A DNA stretch of 64,000 bases from Lysobacter sp. ISL-50 (GCF_018612875.1 NZ_JAGGRI010000023.1:62001-126000); one strand, 5' to 3'. Positions 8,493 through 17,102 are shown, numbered from the stretch's first letter. The notes: generated by a model from the letters alone, not told the origin. Made by a program: numbers and translations.

Positions 8493-10436
8493 CTATTTTT
8501 CTCCGATTTTACTGCTGAGATCCGCTGCTCGTTGAAGTTTCTTGTTGTCCGACTGCTCTAACCAACCCTTCAGCACCTCCTGATAGTCGAGGCGGGCAGC
8601 CGCGTCGGTGAACGCATTCCCGAACGCTGCCGGCGGCCAGACCCCCACTTTTTCTATAGGCAACTCTTTGATGAAACCAACTAAGCGTCCTTCCAGCTCG
8701 GGCCGCGCCTTAACAAGCTCCAGCAAACCACGTACGCCTTCGGGCTGCTTGCTGAACGCGTCCTCCTCAAGAATGCGGATCCTCACTGAGTCGAACAGTT
8801 CCTCCGCAAAGGACGCCGTCATGCCCTGAGCAGATTGTGCGGCGGCTTTGGCCTTCAAGGCTCCAGCCATGAGATCGTCAGTGAGTTGGCCGAGCTGAGT
8901 GGTGGCGCCGGTGCCTCCGAGCAGCATTCGCTTATCGCGAGTGACGAAGATGTAGGGCCGCAGATCGGCGTTGGCTAATGGCGGTGACAGCGATGCCCAC
9001 GTCTTTATCCAATCGATTTTGATCCAATCTTCGATATCCTCAGGGGGGACAGGCTTCCCTGGCTTCATCTTCAACAATGCTCCCGGCTTGGCCGCTTCTG
9101 GCGGCGTGACCGAAGCAGGTTCGGCCACGAACTCTTCAAGCACCTTGATGCGAGCCGAGGATCCATCACTGGACCCACTGGCGTCCCGGGCGATCTCCTC
9201 GAAAAAATCGGACTTGAATCGCTCTGCAAGCATGAGTTTGGCAAGCGCAGGAACGGAAATATCGCCGCCAAAACCTCTCGCATCGCCGATTTCCTTTCGA
9301 AGCAGCATGGAGTTCAAGAAGCGTTTTATCTGCCGTGGATTTCCTTTTGTCCCTTCAGCCAACATTGCGGTTAGCTGGCCAGCAACAACGAGGGCCTGAT
9401 CGGCCGCCGGCGGGGCTGGATCCCCCATCGCAGCAATCATTGCTTTGGCGGTTATGCCTTCGCTAAGCCAGGGGCGGCGCATGTCTTCACGCGCTGCTTC
9501 GAGAAGCTTGCCGAACCCGGCGTGGCTAGAACCGAACTCAGCTTCGACCATTAGCAACGTGATGTAGGTGCGTGTCTCCGCACCACCTAAGGAGGGAATA
9601 CGGAACGGAACCTGGATGAGCTTTTCAAGATAATTTCGAGCGTAGCTGACCGGACCTGCCGAAGGAGGGAGGTCAGGAAAATGATCTCTGACCGCATATT
9701 CGATCATCATCTCGTCGGCACCGATGACAAATGCTGTGCGCTCGACGAACAGAAATAGGCGAATTGCTTCCAGAGTACCGATCGCAGTAGACGGCAAGCA
9801 GCGATCCAGATCGTCGACCATCACCACTAATTGCTTAATATCCGCGGCATCCAGCAAGTCGATGAACTCCTTGCGAAAGGCATGGATATGCATCGGGATG
9901 CTATCTTCCTCTGCATCCTTGAAAAGCCCAGTCGTCTCGTCGGCGAAACCCTCAATGTCCTCCCTTGTCAGCTCGCCAGCGGATTTCCCTAATGCCGTTT
10001 TGGCCGCGCCGATGAGGTCCCCTATCTGACTGAAGGTTGGAATACCAGTTGCGACCGTGAACGCGAGTCCCCCCGCCTTCTTCGCCACCTTCAGCCAGTC
10101 CACACGCTTAAGCAGTTTTTTGGCGGCATCTTTGACCTTCTGAGACTGGGGCCTCGCTCGCCTCAGCTCGTCAATAATCGTCTCAAGAACGACGGTCTTC
10201 GCGTCCTCGAACCCCTCGAAGGCCCAGCCGTTAAACCAGACGCAGAGGACGCCATCCTTCTCCTCTAGCACTGCTTGCGCCATCTTCAAGACGCTCGACT
10301 TACCCGCGCCCCAGTCGCCATGTACGCCTATCGTTATAGGTATACCAGGAGTCTTCTCGATCAGTTTGACAACTGTTTTGGCAATAGCGTCGTACTGCAA
10401 CATGTCTGTCGCAGTTTCTTGGTCACTAATGAACAC
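8493..10436 (-). CDS. qatA: QatA, KAP-family P-loop NTPase of the Qat antiphage system
   Basis: I place the start at GTG 10436. A GGAGG sits six bases upstream, and the product then begins FISDQETATDMLQYD, the usual QatA opening. The longer frame back to 10550 adds 38 residues of unlikely sequence. The 647-residue protein has a Walker A motif (GVHGDWGAGKSS, residues 37-48) and a Walker B motif (VVMVDDLDRC, about 204-213), as in KAP NTPases. A GNPRQIKRFLN segment near residue 370 fits the sensor region of that family. KAP NTPases often work in defence or at membranes, but no clear transmembrane pair is seen here. It is the first gene of the operon and probably drives or senses in an ATP-dependent way. 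Confidence 0.93.
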   Translation of the reverse strand: MFISDQETATDMLQYDAIAKTVVKLIEKTPGIPITIGVHGDWGAGKSSVLKMAQAVLEEKDGVLCVWFNGWAFEGFEDAKTVVLETIIDELRRARPQSQKVKDAAKKLLKRVDWLKVAKKAGGLAFTVATGIPTFSQIGDLIGAAKTALGKSAGELTREDIEGFADETTGLFKDAEEDSIPMHIHAFRKEFIDLLDAADIKQLVVMVDDLDRCLPSTAIGTLEAIRLFLFVERTAFVIGADEMMIEYAVRDHFPDLPPSAGPVSYARNYLEKLIQVPFRIPSLGGAETRTYITLLMVEAEFGSSHAGFGKLLEAAREDMRRPWLSEGITAKAMIAAMGDPAPPAADQALVVAGQLTAMLAEGTKGNPRQIKRFLNSMLLRKEIGDARGFGGDISVPALAKLMLAERFKSDFFEEIARDASGSSDGSSARIKVLEEFVAEPASVTPPEAAKPGALLKMKPGKPVPPEDIEDWIKIDWIKTWASLSPPLANADLRPYIFVTRDKRMLLGGTGATTQLGQLTDDLMAGALKAKAAAQSAQGMTASFAEELFDSVRIRILEEDAFSKQPEGVRGLLELVKARPELEGRLVGFIKELPIEKVGVWPPAAFGNAFTDAAARLDYQEVLKGWLEQSDNKKLQRAADLSSKIGEK

Positions 10437-10448
10437 CCTACACCTCCG
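10437..10448 (-). promoter_or_regulatory. Ribosome binding site deciding the qatA start
   Basis: On the minus strand GGAGG (plus-strand 10443-10447) is followed by a six-base spacer and GTG at 10436. This is the only good ribosome site near the start of qatA and fixes the start there. Confidence 0.75.
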
Positions 10449-10695
10449 TGCATAGCAGACGCCCGTTGTCCGGCATGCCATCCACGAGATGGATACCGAC
10501 CACTGCCAACTTGATTCGAACGAAAATGCCGTTCTTCGGCTATGCCGCATCCATGCAGCGTAGGCGGCAAGAAATCAATATACCAACAACCGCTATCGCA
10601 GCTAAACGCAATACGGGCTACATTGCGGCCATCTCTTCACGTCGATCTGTTAGCCACGTCAGACATGAACGGCCAGCTAGCCCTTTTGAACGGCC

Positions 10696-11040
10696 CTAGT
10701 TCCTTACGCCCCCCTTAAGAGGTGGATCTCGATTTCGCACAGGGACTGTTATGTCCGGCGAGGCCTCGCCGGTCGGCTTGACCACACGTACCAGCGCGCG
10801 TAACACCTTCCGCACCGCGGCGTTTCGGGCGCCCGCCTCGATGAAGGGCAGGGCCTAGGTCAGAGTCGGTATGGCGACGGTACCAGCACTGCCCGGAAAT
10901 TCGCCTTGAGCTCGGCCTCGGACGACACTATCCACAGCGTCGGCGACGTGAGCCCAGCTCGAAGACAGGGCCAGCAACATCCGCAGCAGAAATCGCTTCG
11001 ACCTCATGCATCACCTTCCCGGGCGACCAGGCGGCGAACA
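10696..11040 (-). pseudogene. Remnant of an unidentified coding sequence
   Basis: The stretch 10451-11347 has no intact gene. On the minus strand three pieces in different frames look like former coding sequence: VMHEVEAISAADVAGP (about 10960-11020), TLWIVSSEAELKANFRAVLV (about 10880-10950) and ALPFIEAGARNAAVRKVLRA, which runs on to a stop at 10696-10698. Indels separate the pieces and I cannot name the family. Of the remainder, 10451-10690 is probably the qat promoter region with no motif I can fix, and 11041-11347 holds the direct repeat upstream of the AlpA-type gene. Confidence 0.3.
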
Positions 11041-11186
11041 TTGCACCGCAGATCGCGCGTCTCGCGGCTTCGGCGCGACTAGGCGTTTGGCTGCGAGGTG
11101 TTGACGAAACCCTGAGCGATTCAGGGGGGCGCTGCTGGCGTCTCTTAATCAGAAATTTTAATGGCATATGAAAATCTGATTTGCAG

Positions 11187-11234
11187 TCAGGATGACAGGA
11201 TGAAACGTATTGCGGTATCAGGATGACAGGATGA
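11187..11234. repeat. Direct repeat upstream of the AlpA-type regulator gene
   Basis: The 17-mer TCAGGATGACAGGATGA occurs at 11187-11203 and again at 11218-11234, 31 bp apart (about three helical turns). Each copy contains GGATGA twice. It lies 114 bp before the start of the AlpA-type gene, so it could be a protein-binding operator or iteron. It does not match any site I know. Confidence 0.6.
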
Positions 11235-11347
11235 CTTTAAGCATCTGATCCTGAAGAAGAAAGTCGTTGACTTCGAAGGTTCGGTTCCCACATTATCGGA
11301 GCGCGCCAACTGCGGCTTGCGCACTTCGAAACTAAGGGACTCACGAG

Positions 11348-11887
11348 ATGCATACTACATATGCAGTCGCTAAAGCGACTGCCGACGCTACCGTCTTGCC
11401 TGCTGTTTGCGATCTGGATATATCCGATGGCGAAAGATTTTTCGAGTTGTTGCGTTCCAAATCAACCGAGCTGGGATGGTTGCTGCGCCAAGTCGAAACC
11501 CATATCGATGAGCAGCACCAGCGGGCCAAAGCAGCCCGTGACATTGATGAAATGCAAAGATTGGAAGATGCCGATCCCTATCGCTGGTTCGCAGACGCAA
11601 AACACTCGTTGCAGGCCGGCCTCATGTTTCTGGAGCGAGCTGTCACCCAATCGACGGCTTTCCACGGTGGGGGCGTGGAACGGCGTCTGATTAGACTTCC
11701 TCAAGTGGTTGAACGGACTGGCTTATCGCGTTCCACCATTTATCGTCGCGTAGCCGAAGGGGGCTTCCCCAGGCCGGTCAACCCCAGAGGTTCCCTTTCG
11801 GCCTGGGTTGAAGATGAGGTCAATGCCTGGATCAATGCCGAGATCATGAATCGAGACGCGAAGTCCGGCTTCAGCTCCATGGATTGA
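11348..11887 (+). CDS. AlpA-family phage/island transcriptional regulator with an extra N-terminal domain
   Basis: The 179-residue protein starts at ATG 11348. The C-terminal 60 residues (RLIRLPQVVERTGLSRSTIY, then FPRPVNPRGSLSAWVEDEVNAWI) are a MerR-like AlpA DNA-binding domain, used in many prophages and islands to control excision or integrase genes. The first 110 residues form a helical domain with a GWLLRQVETHIDEQ segment, resembling small uncharacterised proteins of proteobacterial islands. It is the last gene before the tRNA-like sequence at about 11990, the usual place for an island control gene, although no integrase is in the window. The upstream direct repeat is a possible binding site. 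Confidence 0.8.
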   Translation: MHTTYAVAKATADATVLPAVCDLDISDGERFFELLRSKSTELGWLLRQVETHIDEQHQRAKAARDIDEMQRLEDADPYRWFADAKHSLQAGLMFLERAVTQSTAFHGGGVERRLIRLPQVVERTGLSRSTIYRRVAEGGFPRPVNPRGSLSAWVEDEVNAWINAEIMNRDAKSGFSSMD

Positions 11888-11989
11888 TGCGCCTGCGAGC
11901 AAGTTGTACACTTGTGACGCGCGACCAAGTTTGTGTGCAAGTACGAGTCAGGCTTTATAGAATTCTTTTGGTGTCAGTGGGTTGGGGCT

Positions 11990-12015
11990 GTGGTTCGAGT
12001 CCTCTCCTGGCACCA
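11990..12015 (+). other. tRNA 3'-end-like sequence, candidate island attachment site
   Basis: The segment holds a T-loop-like GGTTCGAGTCC followed by TCCTGGC, A and CCA, i.e. the last quarter of a tRNA gene. The 5' part is not a normal tRNA: the T-stem partner upstream does not pair well and no anticodon arm is present. TGGTGTCA at 11969-11976 can pair with TGGCACCA at 12008-12015. A strong terminator follows at 12048. The sequence lies exactly where island-like genes give way to core genes, so I read it as the attR copy of a tRNA 3' end. The tRNA species cannot be named from this piece. Confidence 0.45.
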
Positions 12016-12047
12016 CTACATCGATCGTCGTCACGGCGCCGATCCTT

Positions 12048-12075
12048 AAAAAACCCCGCCAGCGCGGGGTTTTTT
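12048..12075 (+). terminator. Rho-independent terminator at the island/core junction
   Basis: A perfect stem of CCCCGC/GCGGGG with a four-base loop is preceded by six A and followed by six T, so it can work in both directions. It lies just after the tRNA-like 3' end, as a tRNA gene's own terminator would. Confidence 0.9.
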
Positions 12076-12351
12076 ATTGCCCGCGATATCGTCCGCGACA
12101 CCGCCGCCGCGCCGGCGATTCACCGTCGCCCGACCCGCATCAGGGCTATCGGCCGCGAGCGCCGAAACTTAACGCCGGCCGCACGATCTCCGACTTCCAG
12201 CTGAAGCGCGCGGCGCGCGAAAGCCTCATTGTCGCGGGCACGGGCAATACTTCACCGCCTCCACGCCCCGGCACCGTCCGCGGTTCATCGCAGCCCCAGG
12301 CGGGTCCGCGATGCCCTCATTGCGTCCGCGTATCTCCGCCACAGCGTTGCC

Positions 12352-13041
12352 ATGACCGACATCCTGCTCATCGAAGACGACGAACGCCTGGGCACGCTGG
12401 TCGCCAATTATCTGGGCAAGCACGGGTATTCGGTCGCGGTCGAAGCCGATGGCGCGCTCGCGGTCGGCGCGATCCTCGAACACGCGCCGGCAGTGGTGCT
12501 GCTGGATCTGTCCCTGCCCGGGCAGGACGGTTTCGAAATCTGTCGCAGCGTGCGCTCGCGCTACGGCGGCGTGATCTGCATGCTGACCGCGCGCACCGAC
12601 GACATCGACCAGGTGCTGGGCCTGGAACTGGGCGCGGACGATTACATCGGCAAGCCGATCGAGCCGCGAGTGTTGCTGGCGCGGCTGCGCGCGCATCTGC
12701 GCCGCGACAGCGTCGCGCGCCAGAGCGGCAACGCCCTGCGCTTCGGTCAGCTGCGCATCGATCGCGACACGCGCGAGGCGACCTTGCGCGAACGCCGCAT
12801 CGAGCTGACCACGGCCGAGTTCGACCTGCTGGTGCTGCTGGCCGATCGCGCCGGCCAGATCCTCAGCCGCGACGATCTGCTGCAAAGCCTGCGCGGCATC
12901 AATTTCGACGGCCTGGATCGCTCGATCGACGCGCGCATCTCGCGGCTGCGGCGCAAGCTCGGCGATCTGGCGGAAGAGCCCGAGCGGATCAAGACCGTGC
13001 GCGGCAAGGGTTATCTGTTCAACCGGGCGGCCTGGGAATGA
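12352..13041 (+). CDS. OmpR/RstA-type response regulator
   Basis: The 229-residue protein starts at ATG 12352 (MTDILLIEDDERLG). The N-terminal receiver domain has the acidic pair Asp9-Asp10, the phosphoacceptor Asp52 (VVLLDLSLPG) and the conserved lysine in YIGKPIEP. The C-terminal winged-helix domain has ELTTAEFDLLVLL and a closing KTVRGKGYLF, standard for the OmpR/PhoB class. Overall it is closest to RstA in my judgement. Its stop overlaps the sensor-kinase ATG (ATGA). Its targets are not visible. It is the first core-like gene after the island. Confidence 0.93.
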   Translation: MTDILLIEDDERLGTLVANYLGKHGYSVAVEADGALAVGAILEHAPAVVLLDLSLPGQDGFEICRSVRSRYGGVICMLTARTDDIDQVLGLELGADDYIGKPIEPRVLLARLRAHLRRDSVARQSGNALRFGQLRIDRDTREATLRERRIELTTAEFDLLVLLADRAGQILSRDDLLQSLRGINFDGLDRSIDARISRLRRKLGDLAEEPERIKTVRGKGYLFNRAAWE

Positions 13042-14396
13042 GTCTGCGCGCGCGTCTGTCGCGCTGGTTCGGCGCCCGCGACAACGGCAAATCGCGGCAC
13101 GGCCATTTCGGCCTGTTCGTGCGTTACTATTTGATCGTGGTGGTGATCTACGCGGTGGTGATCGTCGGCGGCATCTCGGCCTGGATCTACGTCACCGGCC
13201 AGAACGGCCGCGACTACGCCGAAGCGCAGATGCGCGGCACCCACTACCTGCTCGAACAGCGCTACTTGAATACCCCGCGCGAAGACTGGCCGTCGCTGAC
13301 CCGAACCCTGAGCGAACATTTCGCCTATCCGGTGCGGCTGCTGGCGATGGATTCGCTGCGCGAGGGATTCACCCCGCACGAATGGCAACGCCTGCAACGC
13401 GGCGAGCTGGTCATGGAAAGCGAGGATGAGGCCTATACCTACCGGCGTCTGCCGGGCACCTCGCAGGTGGTGGTGCTGGGCGATTTCGACGATGTGATCG
13501 TGCAGGGCGTGCCGTGGCGCGATCTGGACCTGATCGACTCGATCGTGATCCTGGCGATGTACTTCATCGCCATCGCCTTGCCCCTGTATTTCCTGGTCTA
13601 TCGCTTCTGGCGCGATCTGCGCAAGTTGCGCGACACCGCCGACGCGCTCACCGCCGGCGAGCTGGACGCGCGCGCGCCGGAGGTCACCACGCGGCTGGTC
13701 AATCCGCTGGGCCACGCGCTCAACCAGATGGCCGGACAAGTGCAGCAGGTGCTGGAAAGCCAGCGCATCCTGGCCCAGGCGGTCGCGCACGAGATCCGCA
13801 CGCCGCTGGCGCGCATGCGCTTCGGCCTGGAGATGTTCGAGGCGGCGAACGAGGAGGGCGAGCGCGCGCATCTGCGCGAAGGCCTGGAAAGCGACATCCG
13901 CCGGCTGGAGCATCTGGCCGCGCACAGCGTGACCTATGCGCGGATCGGGCGCATGGTCGGCATCGAGCGCAGCCAGATCAAGGTCAGCGCGTTGTTCGCC
14001 GATCTGGCGGACATCTTCGAACCGGCGCCGCCGATGTCGCTGAGCTTCGCCGGCGCCCAGGTCGAGAGCGTCAAGGCCAATCGCGAAGCGCTGGAACTGG
14101 CGCTGCACAATCTGATCACCAACGGCCTGCGCCACGCGCGCTCGCGCGTGGCGGTCAGCATCGTCCAGGAAGGCGACCGCCACCTGCTGCGCGTGGACGA
14201 CGACGGCGACGGCGTGCCCGAGGCCGAGCGCGAGCGCGTGTTCCAGCCCTTCACTCAGTTGCAGAAACATCCGGAAGGCTTCGGCCTGGGCCTGGCGCTG
14301 GTGCGCGTGGTCGCGGAGAAACATGGCGGCTGCGCCGGTGTGTCCGACTCGCCGCTGGGCGGCGCGCGCTTCCAGTTCGAGCTGCCGGCCGGCTGA
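13038..14396 (+). CDS. RstB-like sensor histidine kinase
   Basis: This 452-residue membrane kinase is translationally coupled to the regulator. A first transmembrane helix (about 30-52) is followed by a periplasmic sensor region of about 110 residues and a second helix (about 166-190). A HAMP linker comes next, then the H-box AHEIRTPLARM with the phosphorylated His251. The N-box (LHNLITNGLRHA) and G-boxes (DDDGDGV, GFGLGLALV) of the ATPase domain follow. It should phosphorylate the preceding regulator. The stimulus is not deducible, although the RstB resemblance would suit envelope or ion stress. The frame is open far upstream, but only the ATG at 13038 gives a sensible start. Confidence 0.93.
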   Translation: MSLRARLSRWFGARDNGKSRHGHFGLFVRYYLIVVVIYAVVIVGGISAWIYVTGQNGRDYAEAQMRGTHYLLEQRYLNTPREDWPSLTRTLSEHFAYPVRLLAMDSLREGFTPHEWQRLQRGELVMESEDEAYTYRRLPGTSQVVVLGDFDDVIVQGVPWRDLDLIDSIVILAMYFIAIALPLYFLVYRFWRDLRKLRDTADALTAGELDARAPEVTTRLVNPLGHALNQMAGQVQQVLESQRILAQAVAHEIRTPLARMRFGLEMFEAANEEGERAHLREGLESDIRRLEHLAAHSVTYARIGRMVGIERSQIKVSALFADLADIFEPAPPMSLSFAGAQVESVKANREALELALHNLITNGLRHARSRVAVSIVQEGDRHLLRVDDDGDGVPEAERERVFQPFTQLQKHPEGFGLGLALVRVVAEKHGGCAGVSDSPLGGARFQFELPAG

Positions 14397-14448
14397 GCTC
14401 GCGGCCGCATCGCGGCGGTAAACCTTTTCGATACTCGTGCGTTATCGA

Positions 14449-14470
14449 CCCGGTGCGGATTCGCACCGGG
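14449..14470 (+). terminator. Perfect 9-bp hairpin after the kinase gene
   Basis: CCCGGTGCG and CGCACCGGG flank a four-base loop 52 bp after the kinase stop. No T-run follows, so a terminator role is only possible. The rest of 14397-14987 has no clear gene apart from the short frame at 14692. Confidence 0.4.
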
Positions 14471-14691
14471 CCGTCGCGCGTGAGCGCTCGCCCACACGTA
14501 AACGCTGCTGCGGCAGCGTTGTGGCGCATCGCACCGATGCCGACGCGCCGGTTCGCCGATACCGTTTCGCGCCGCGCGCGTTACATACGGTTACGCAACG
14601 TCCAACACCGTTACATCGACGCCGACAGACTGCAACTGAAGTCTGGTTTTGCTTGCGCGAGCATGGCTGCGTCCTTCATGACGGAATTCCC

Positions 14692-14814
14692 ATGCGGCAT
14701 TCGCGATTCTTCATCGGCTCGCTGCGCCTCGACATCGACGGCTCGACGCGGGCCGAACGCGATGTCCAGCGCGAGACCGGCGAAGACACGTTGAGCCCGG
14801 GCTACCGGTTCTAA
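14692..14814 (+). CDS. Possible 40-residue small protein
   Basis: The frame starts at ATG 14692 with MRHSRFFIGSLRLDIDG and ends SPGYRF. Its third codon positions are almost all G or C, as in real genes here. A weak ACGGA lies seven bases upstream. It precedes the asparagine-synthetase-like gene by 173 bp in the same orientation. I recognise no family and it could be chance. Confidence 0.3.
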   Translation: MRHSRFFIGSLRLDIDGSTRAERDVQRETGEDTLSPGYRF

Positions 14815-14987
14815 ATCCGATCGCGCGCGTCGCGTCGGCCCCGGCCGCGCGGCGCGCCGATCCGCGGACGCCGTCGTCCGGCGGTGTCCGGCGATCTCCC
14901 CATCCGGACACGGCGGCCGCATGCCGCACAGCGCAGGAGCGACGCGATGCATCCCATTCCGAGCCAACCCATGACGCGAGTGCATCC

Positions 14988-16988
14988 GTGAGCGGCCTGG
15001 CCGGCGTGTGGCGCTCGCACGAGGATTGGGACGAGGAACGTCTTCGCTATTGCGCGCGTTCGATGATCCACGCGCTGCGCCATCGCGGCGCGCACGATCA
15101 CGCCGTCTGGAGCGACGCCGCGACCGGATTGGCGCTGAGCCATTGCCGCGCCTTCGAAGGCGACACGGCGCAACCGGCGCATTCGGCCAATGGCCGTTAC
15201 GTGCTGAGCCTGGACGGCGCCTTGTTCAATCGCGAGTCGCTGTATCACGAACTCGCCGCGCTCGACGACGTGGCCGCGGACGCCTGCGATGCGGCCTTGC
15301 TGCTGACCGCGATCACCCGCTGGGGACTGCAGCGCACGCTGAGCCGTTGCAACGGCGCATTCGCGCTGAGCCTGTGGGACCGCCGCGATCGCATCCTGTG
15401 GCTGGCGCGCGACCGGGTCGGCAAACGGCCGCTGTATTACGGCTGGGCCGACGGCGATTTCGTGTTCGCGTCCGAACTAAAGTCGCTGCACCGCCATCCC
15501 GGCTTCGATGCGGTGGTCGATCCCGACGCGATCAGCCTGTTGCTGCGCTACGACTACATTCCCGCGCCGCATTCGATCCATCGCGGCATCTTCAAGCTTT
15601 CGCCGGGCGCGTTCTTGCGATTGAATCCGGCGGCCATGCGCGCCGGCTACGGTGCGCACCAGCCCGCCCACGACACCCAGGTGTACTGGTGCGCGCGCCA
15701 ACGCATGACCGAGGCGGTCGGCTCGCGCACGCAACTGGCGCTGGGCGAAGCGGTCGATCAACTGGAAATCCTGCTGCAGCAGGTGGTCAGCGCGCGCATG
15801 AGCGCGCCGCGGCCGGTCGGCGCGTTCCTGTCCGGCGGCACCGACTCGTCGCTGGTGGCGGCGATGATGCAGGCGCAGACGGCCACGCCGGTGGACACCT
15901 ACGCGATCGGTTTCGCCGACGACCGCCACGACGAAAGCGACTGGGCGCGCAAGGTCGCGCGCGCCCTGGGCACGCGCCACACCGAGCATCGCGTCGATGG
16001 GCGCGAGGCGCTGGGCATGATCGAGCGCCTGCCGCAGGTGTGGTGCGAGCCCTTCGCCGCTTCCTCGCAAGTGCCGACCCTGATCGCCAGTGAGATCGTC
16101 GCCCGGCGCTCGCCGATCGCCATGACCGGCGACGGCGGCGACGAATTGTTCTTCGGTCATTCGTCCTATTGCCGCGCCCTGCGCAACGCGCGCTGGAACG
16201 CGCAGCTGCCCGGCCCGTTGCGGCGCTGGGCGCATCGCAGCGGCGGCGCGCGGGTCGAGCGCGCGCGCCTGGGCGGCTTGCGTGCGCTGTGGGCCGAACT
16301 GGGCGCGCGCGAGGTCGAGGACAATTATCTGCAGCGCGTCTCGCGCTGGCGCGACCCTTCGGCGGCGGTGCTGGGCGCCCGCGAACCGCTCACCGTGTTC
16401 GGCGATCCGCAGCGGCAACTGCAGACCGGCGACGCCGCCGACCGCATCCAGTTCCTGGATTTCCAGATGGATCTGCCCAACGGCATCCTGACCAAGATCG
16501 ACCGCGCCGGCATGGCCTGCGGCCTGGAAACGCGCTCGCCCTTGCTCGATCGCGCGGTGATCGAATTCGCCTGGTCGCTGCCGACCGCGCTCAAGCACCA
16601 CCGCGGCGAGCAGAAGTACATTCTCAAGAAATTGCTTGAGCGCTATCTGCCGGCGCCGCTGGTCTATCGCCCGAAGAACGGTTTCGGCGCGCCGGTCGCG
16701 AGCTGGCTGCGAGGCGCCTTGCGCGAATGGGCCGAAGCCCTGCTGGACGAATTGCGTCTGCGCGCGGAAGGGCATTTCGATGCGCGGGTGGTGCGCGGGC
16801 TGTGGGCCGAATTCCTCGGCGGCCAACGCAAATGGCATACGCATTTGTGGAACGTGCTGATGTTTCAAGCGTGGTGGGAACAGTATCGGCCGCAGACGGC
16901 TTCCACCGCTGTCGCGGTGCTGCCGGAACCGGAGCAGGCGCCGGCGGTCGGGCCTGAGCGCAACGCGCGAGTGCAGTACGGGTGCTGA
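14988..16988 (+). CDS. Asparagine-synthetase-like amidotransferase without the N-terminal cysteine
   Basis: The 666-residue protein starts at GTG 14988. It has an N-terminal class-II glutaminase-like domain (1-210: RHRGAHD, a diverged DGALFNRESL) and a C-terminal ATP-pyrophosphatase domain (PP-loop SGGTDSS at 282-288, then MTGDGGDELFFGH and LETRSPLLDR). Normal asparagine synthetases begin Met-Cys-Gly, and the cysteine, exposed after removal of Met, cleaves glutamine. Here the second residue is serine and no upstream start restores a cysteine. It probably uses free ammonia or another amine, or is an amide-bond former as in peptide or polysaccharide modification. No biosynthetic cluster surrounds it. 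Calling it housekeeping AsnB would therefore be unsafe. Confidence 0.8.
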   Translation: MSGLAGVWRSHEDWDEERLRYCARSMIHALRHRGAHDHAVWSDAATGLALSHCRAFEGDTAQPAHSANGRYVLSLDGALFNRESLYHELAALDDVAADACDAALLLTAITRWGLQRTLSRCNGAFALSLWDRRDRILWLARDRVGKRPLYYGWADGDFVFASELKSLHRHPGFDAVVDPDAISLLLRYDYIPAPHSIHRGIFKLSPGAFLRLNPAAMRAGYGAHQPAHDTQVYWCARQRMTEAVGSRTQLALGEAVDQLEILLQQVVSARMSAPRPVGAFLSGGTDSSLVAAMMQAQTATPVDTYAIGFADDRHDESDWARKVARALGTRHTEHRVDGREALGMIERLPQVWCEPFAASSQVPTLIASEIVARRSPIAMTGDGGDELFFGHSSYCRALRNARWNAQLPGPLRRWAHRSGGARVERARLGGLRALWAELGAREVEDNYLQRVSRWRDPSAAVLGAREPLTVFGDPQRQLQTGDAADRIQFLDFQMDLPNGILTKIDRAGMACGLETRSPLLDRAVIEFAWSLPTALKHHRGEQKYILKKLLERYLPAPLVYRPKNGFGAPVASWLRGALREWAEALLDELRLRAEGHFDARVVRGLWAEFLGGQRKWHTHLWNVLMFQAWWEQYRPQTASTAVAVLPEPEQAPAVGPERNARVQYGC

Positions 16989-17029
16989 CAGATAACGCGG
17001 GCTGGGCTGCATCGCCGAAGGCCATGCAA

Positions 17030-17054
17030 CCCGGGGCCGTTGCTCGGCCCCGGG
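17030..17054. terminator. Hairpin between convergent genes
   Basis: CCCGGGGCCG pairs perfectly with CGGCCCCGGG around a five-base loop, between the ends of the synthetase-like gene and the convergent secreted-protein gene. There is no T-run, so its termination strength is uncertain. Confidence 0.45.
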
Positions 17055-17102
17055 CGCGGTCAATCCCTTAGCTTTGCCGCCGGCGGTGCGCCGGCACAGC
17101 GC

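Noticed and set aside
2181-10436. A restriction-modification system
   Set aside because: No DNA methyltransferase motif was seen in any gene of the island.
11969-12015. A complete tRNA gene at the island edge
   Set aside because: There is no anticodon arm or D-arm, and the T-stem mispairs on the 5' side. Only the 3' quarter is tRNA-like.
14692-16988. Lasso-peptide or other RiPP cluster around the Cys-less synthetase
   Set aside because: No leader peptidase, recognition element or exporter is adjacent, and the small frame lacks a proper ring-forming acidic residue position.
15477-17063. Long minus-strand frame opposite the asparagine-synthetase-like gene
   Set aside because: It is antisense to a gene with clear motifs, is Arg/Gln/His-rich, and has no domain.
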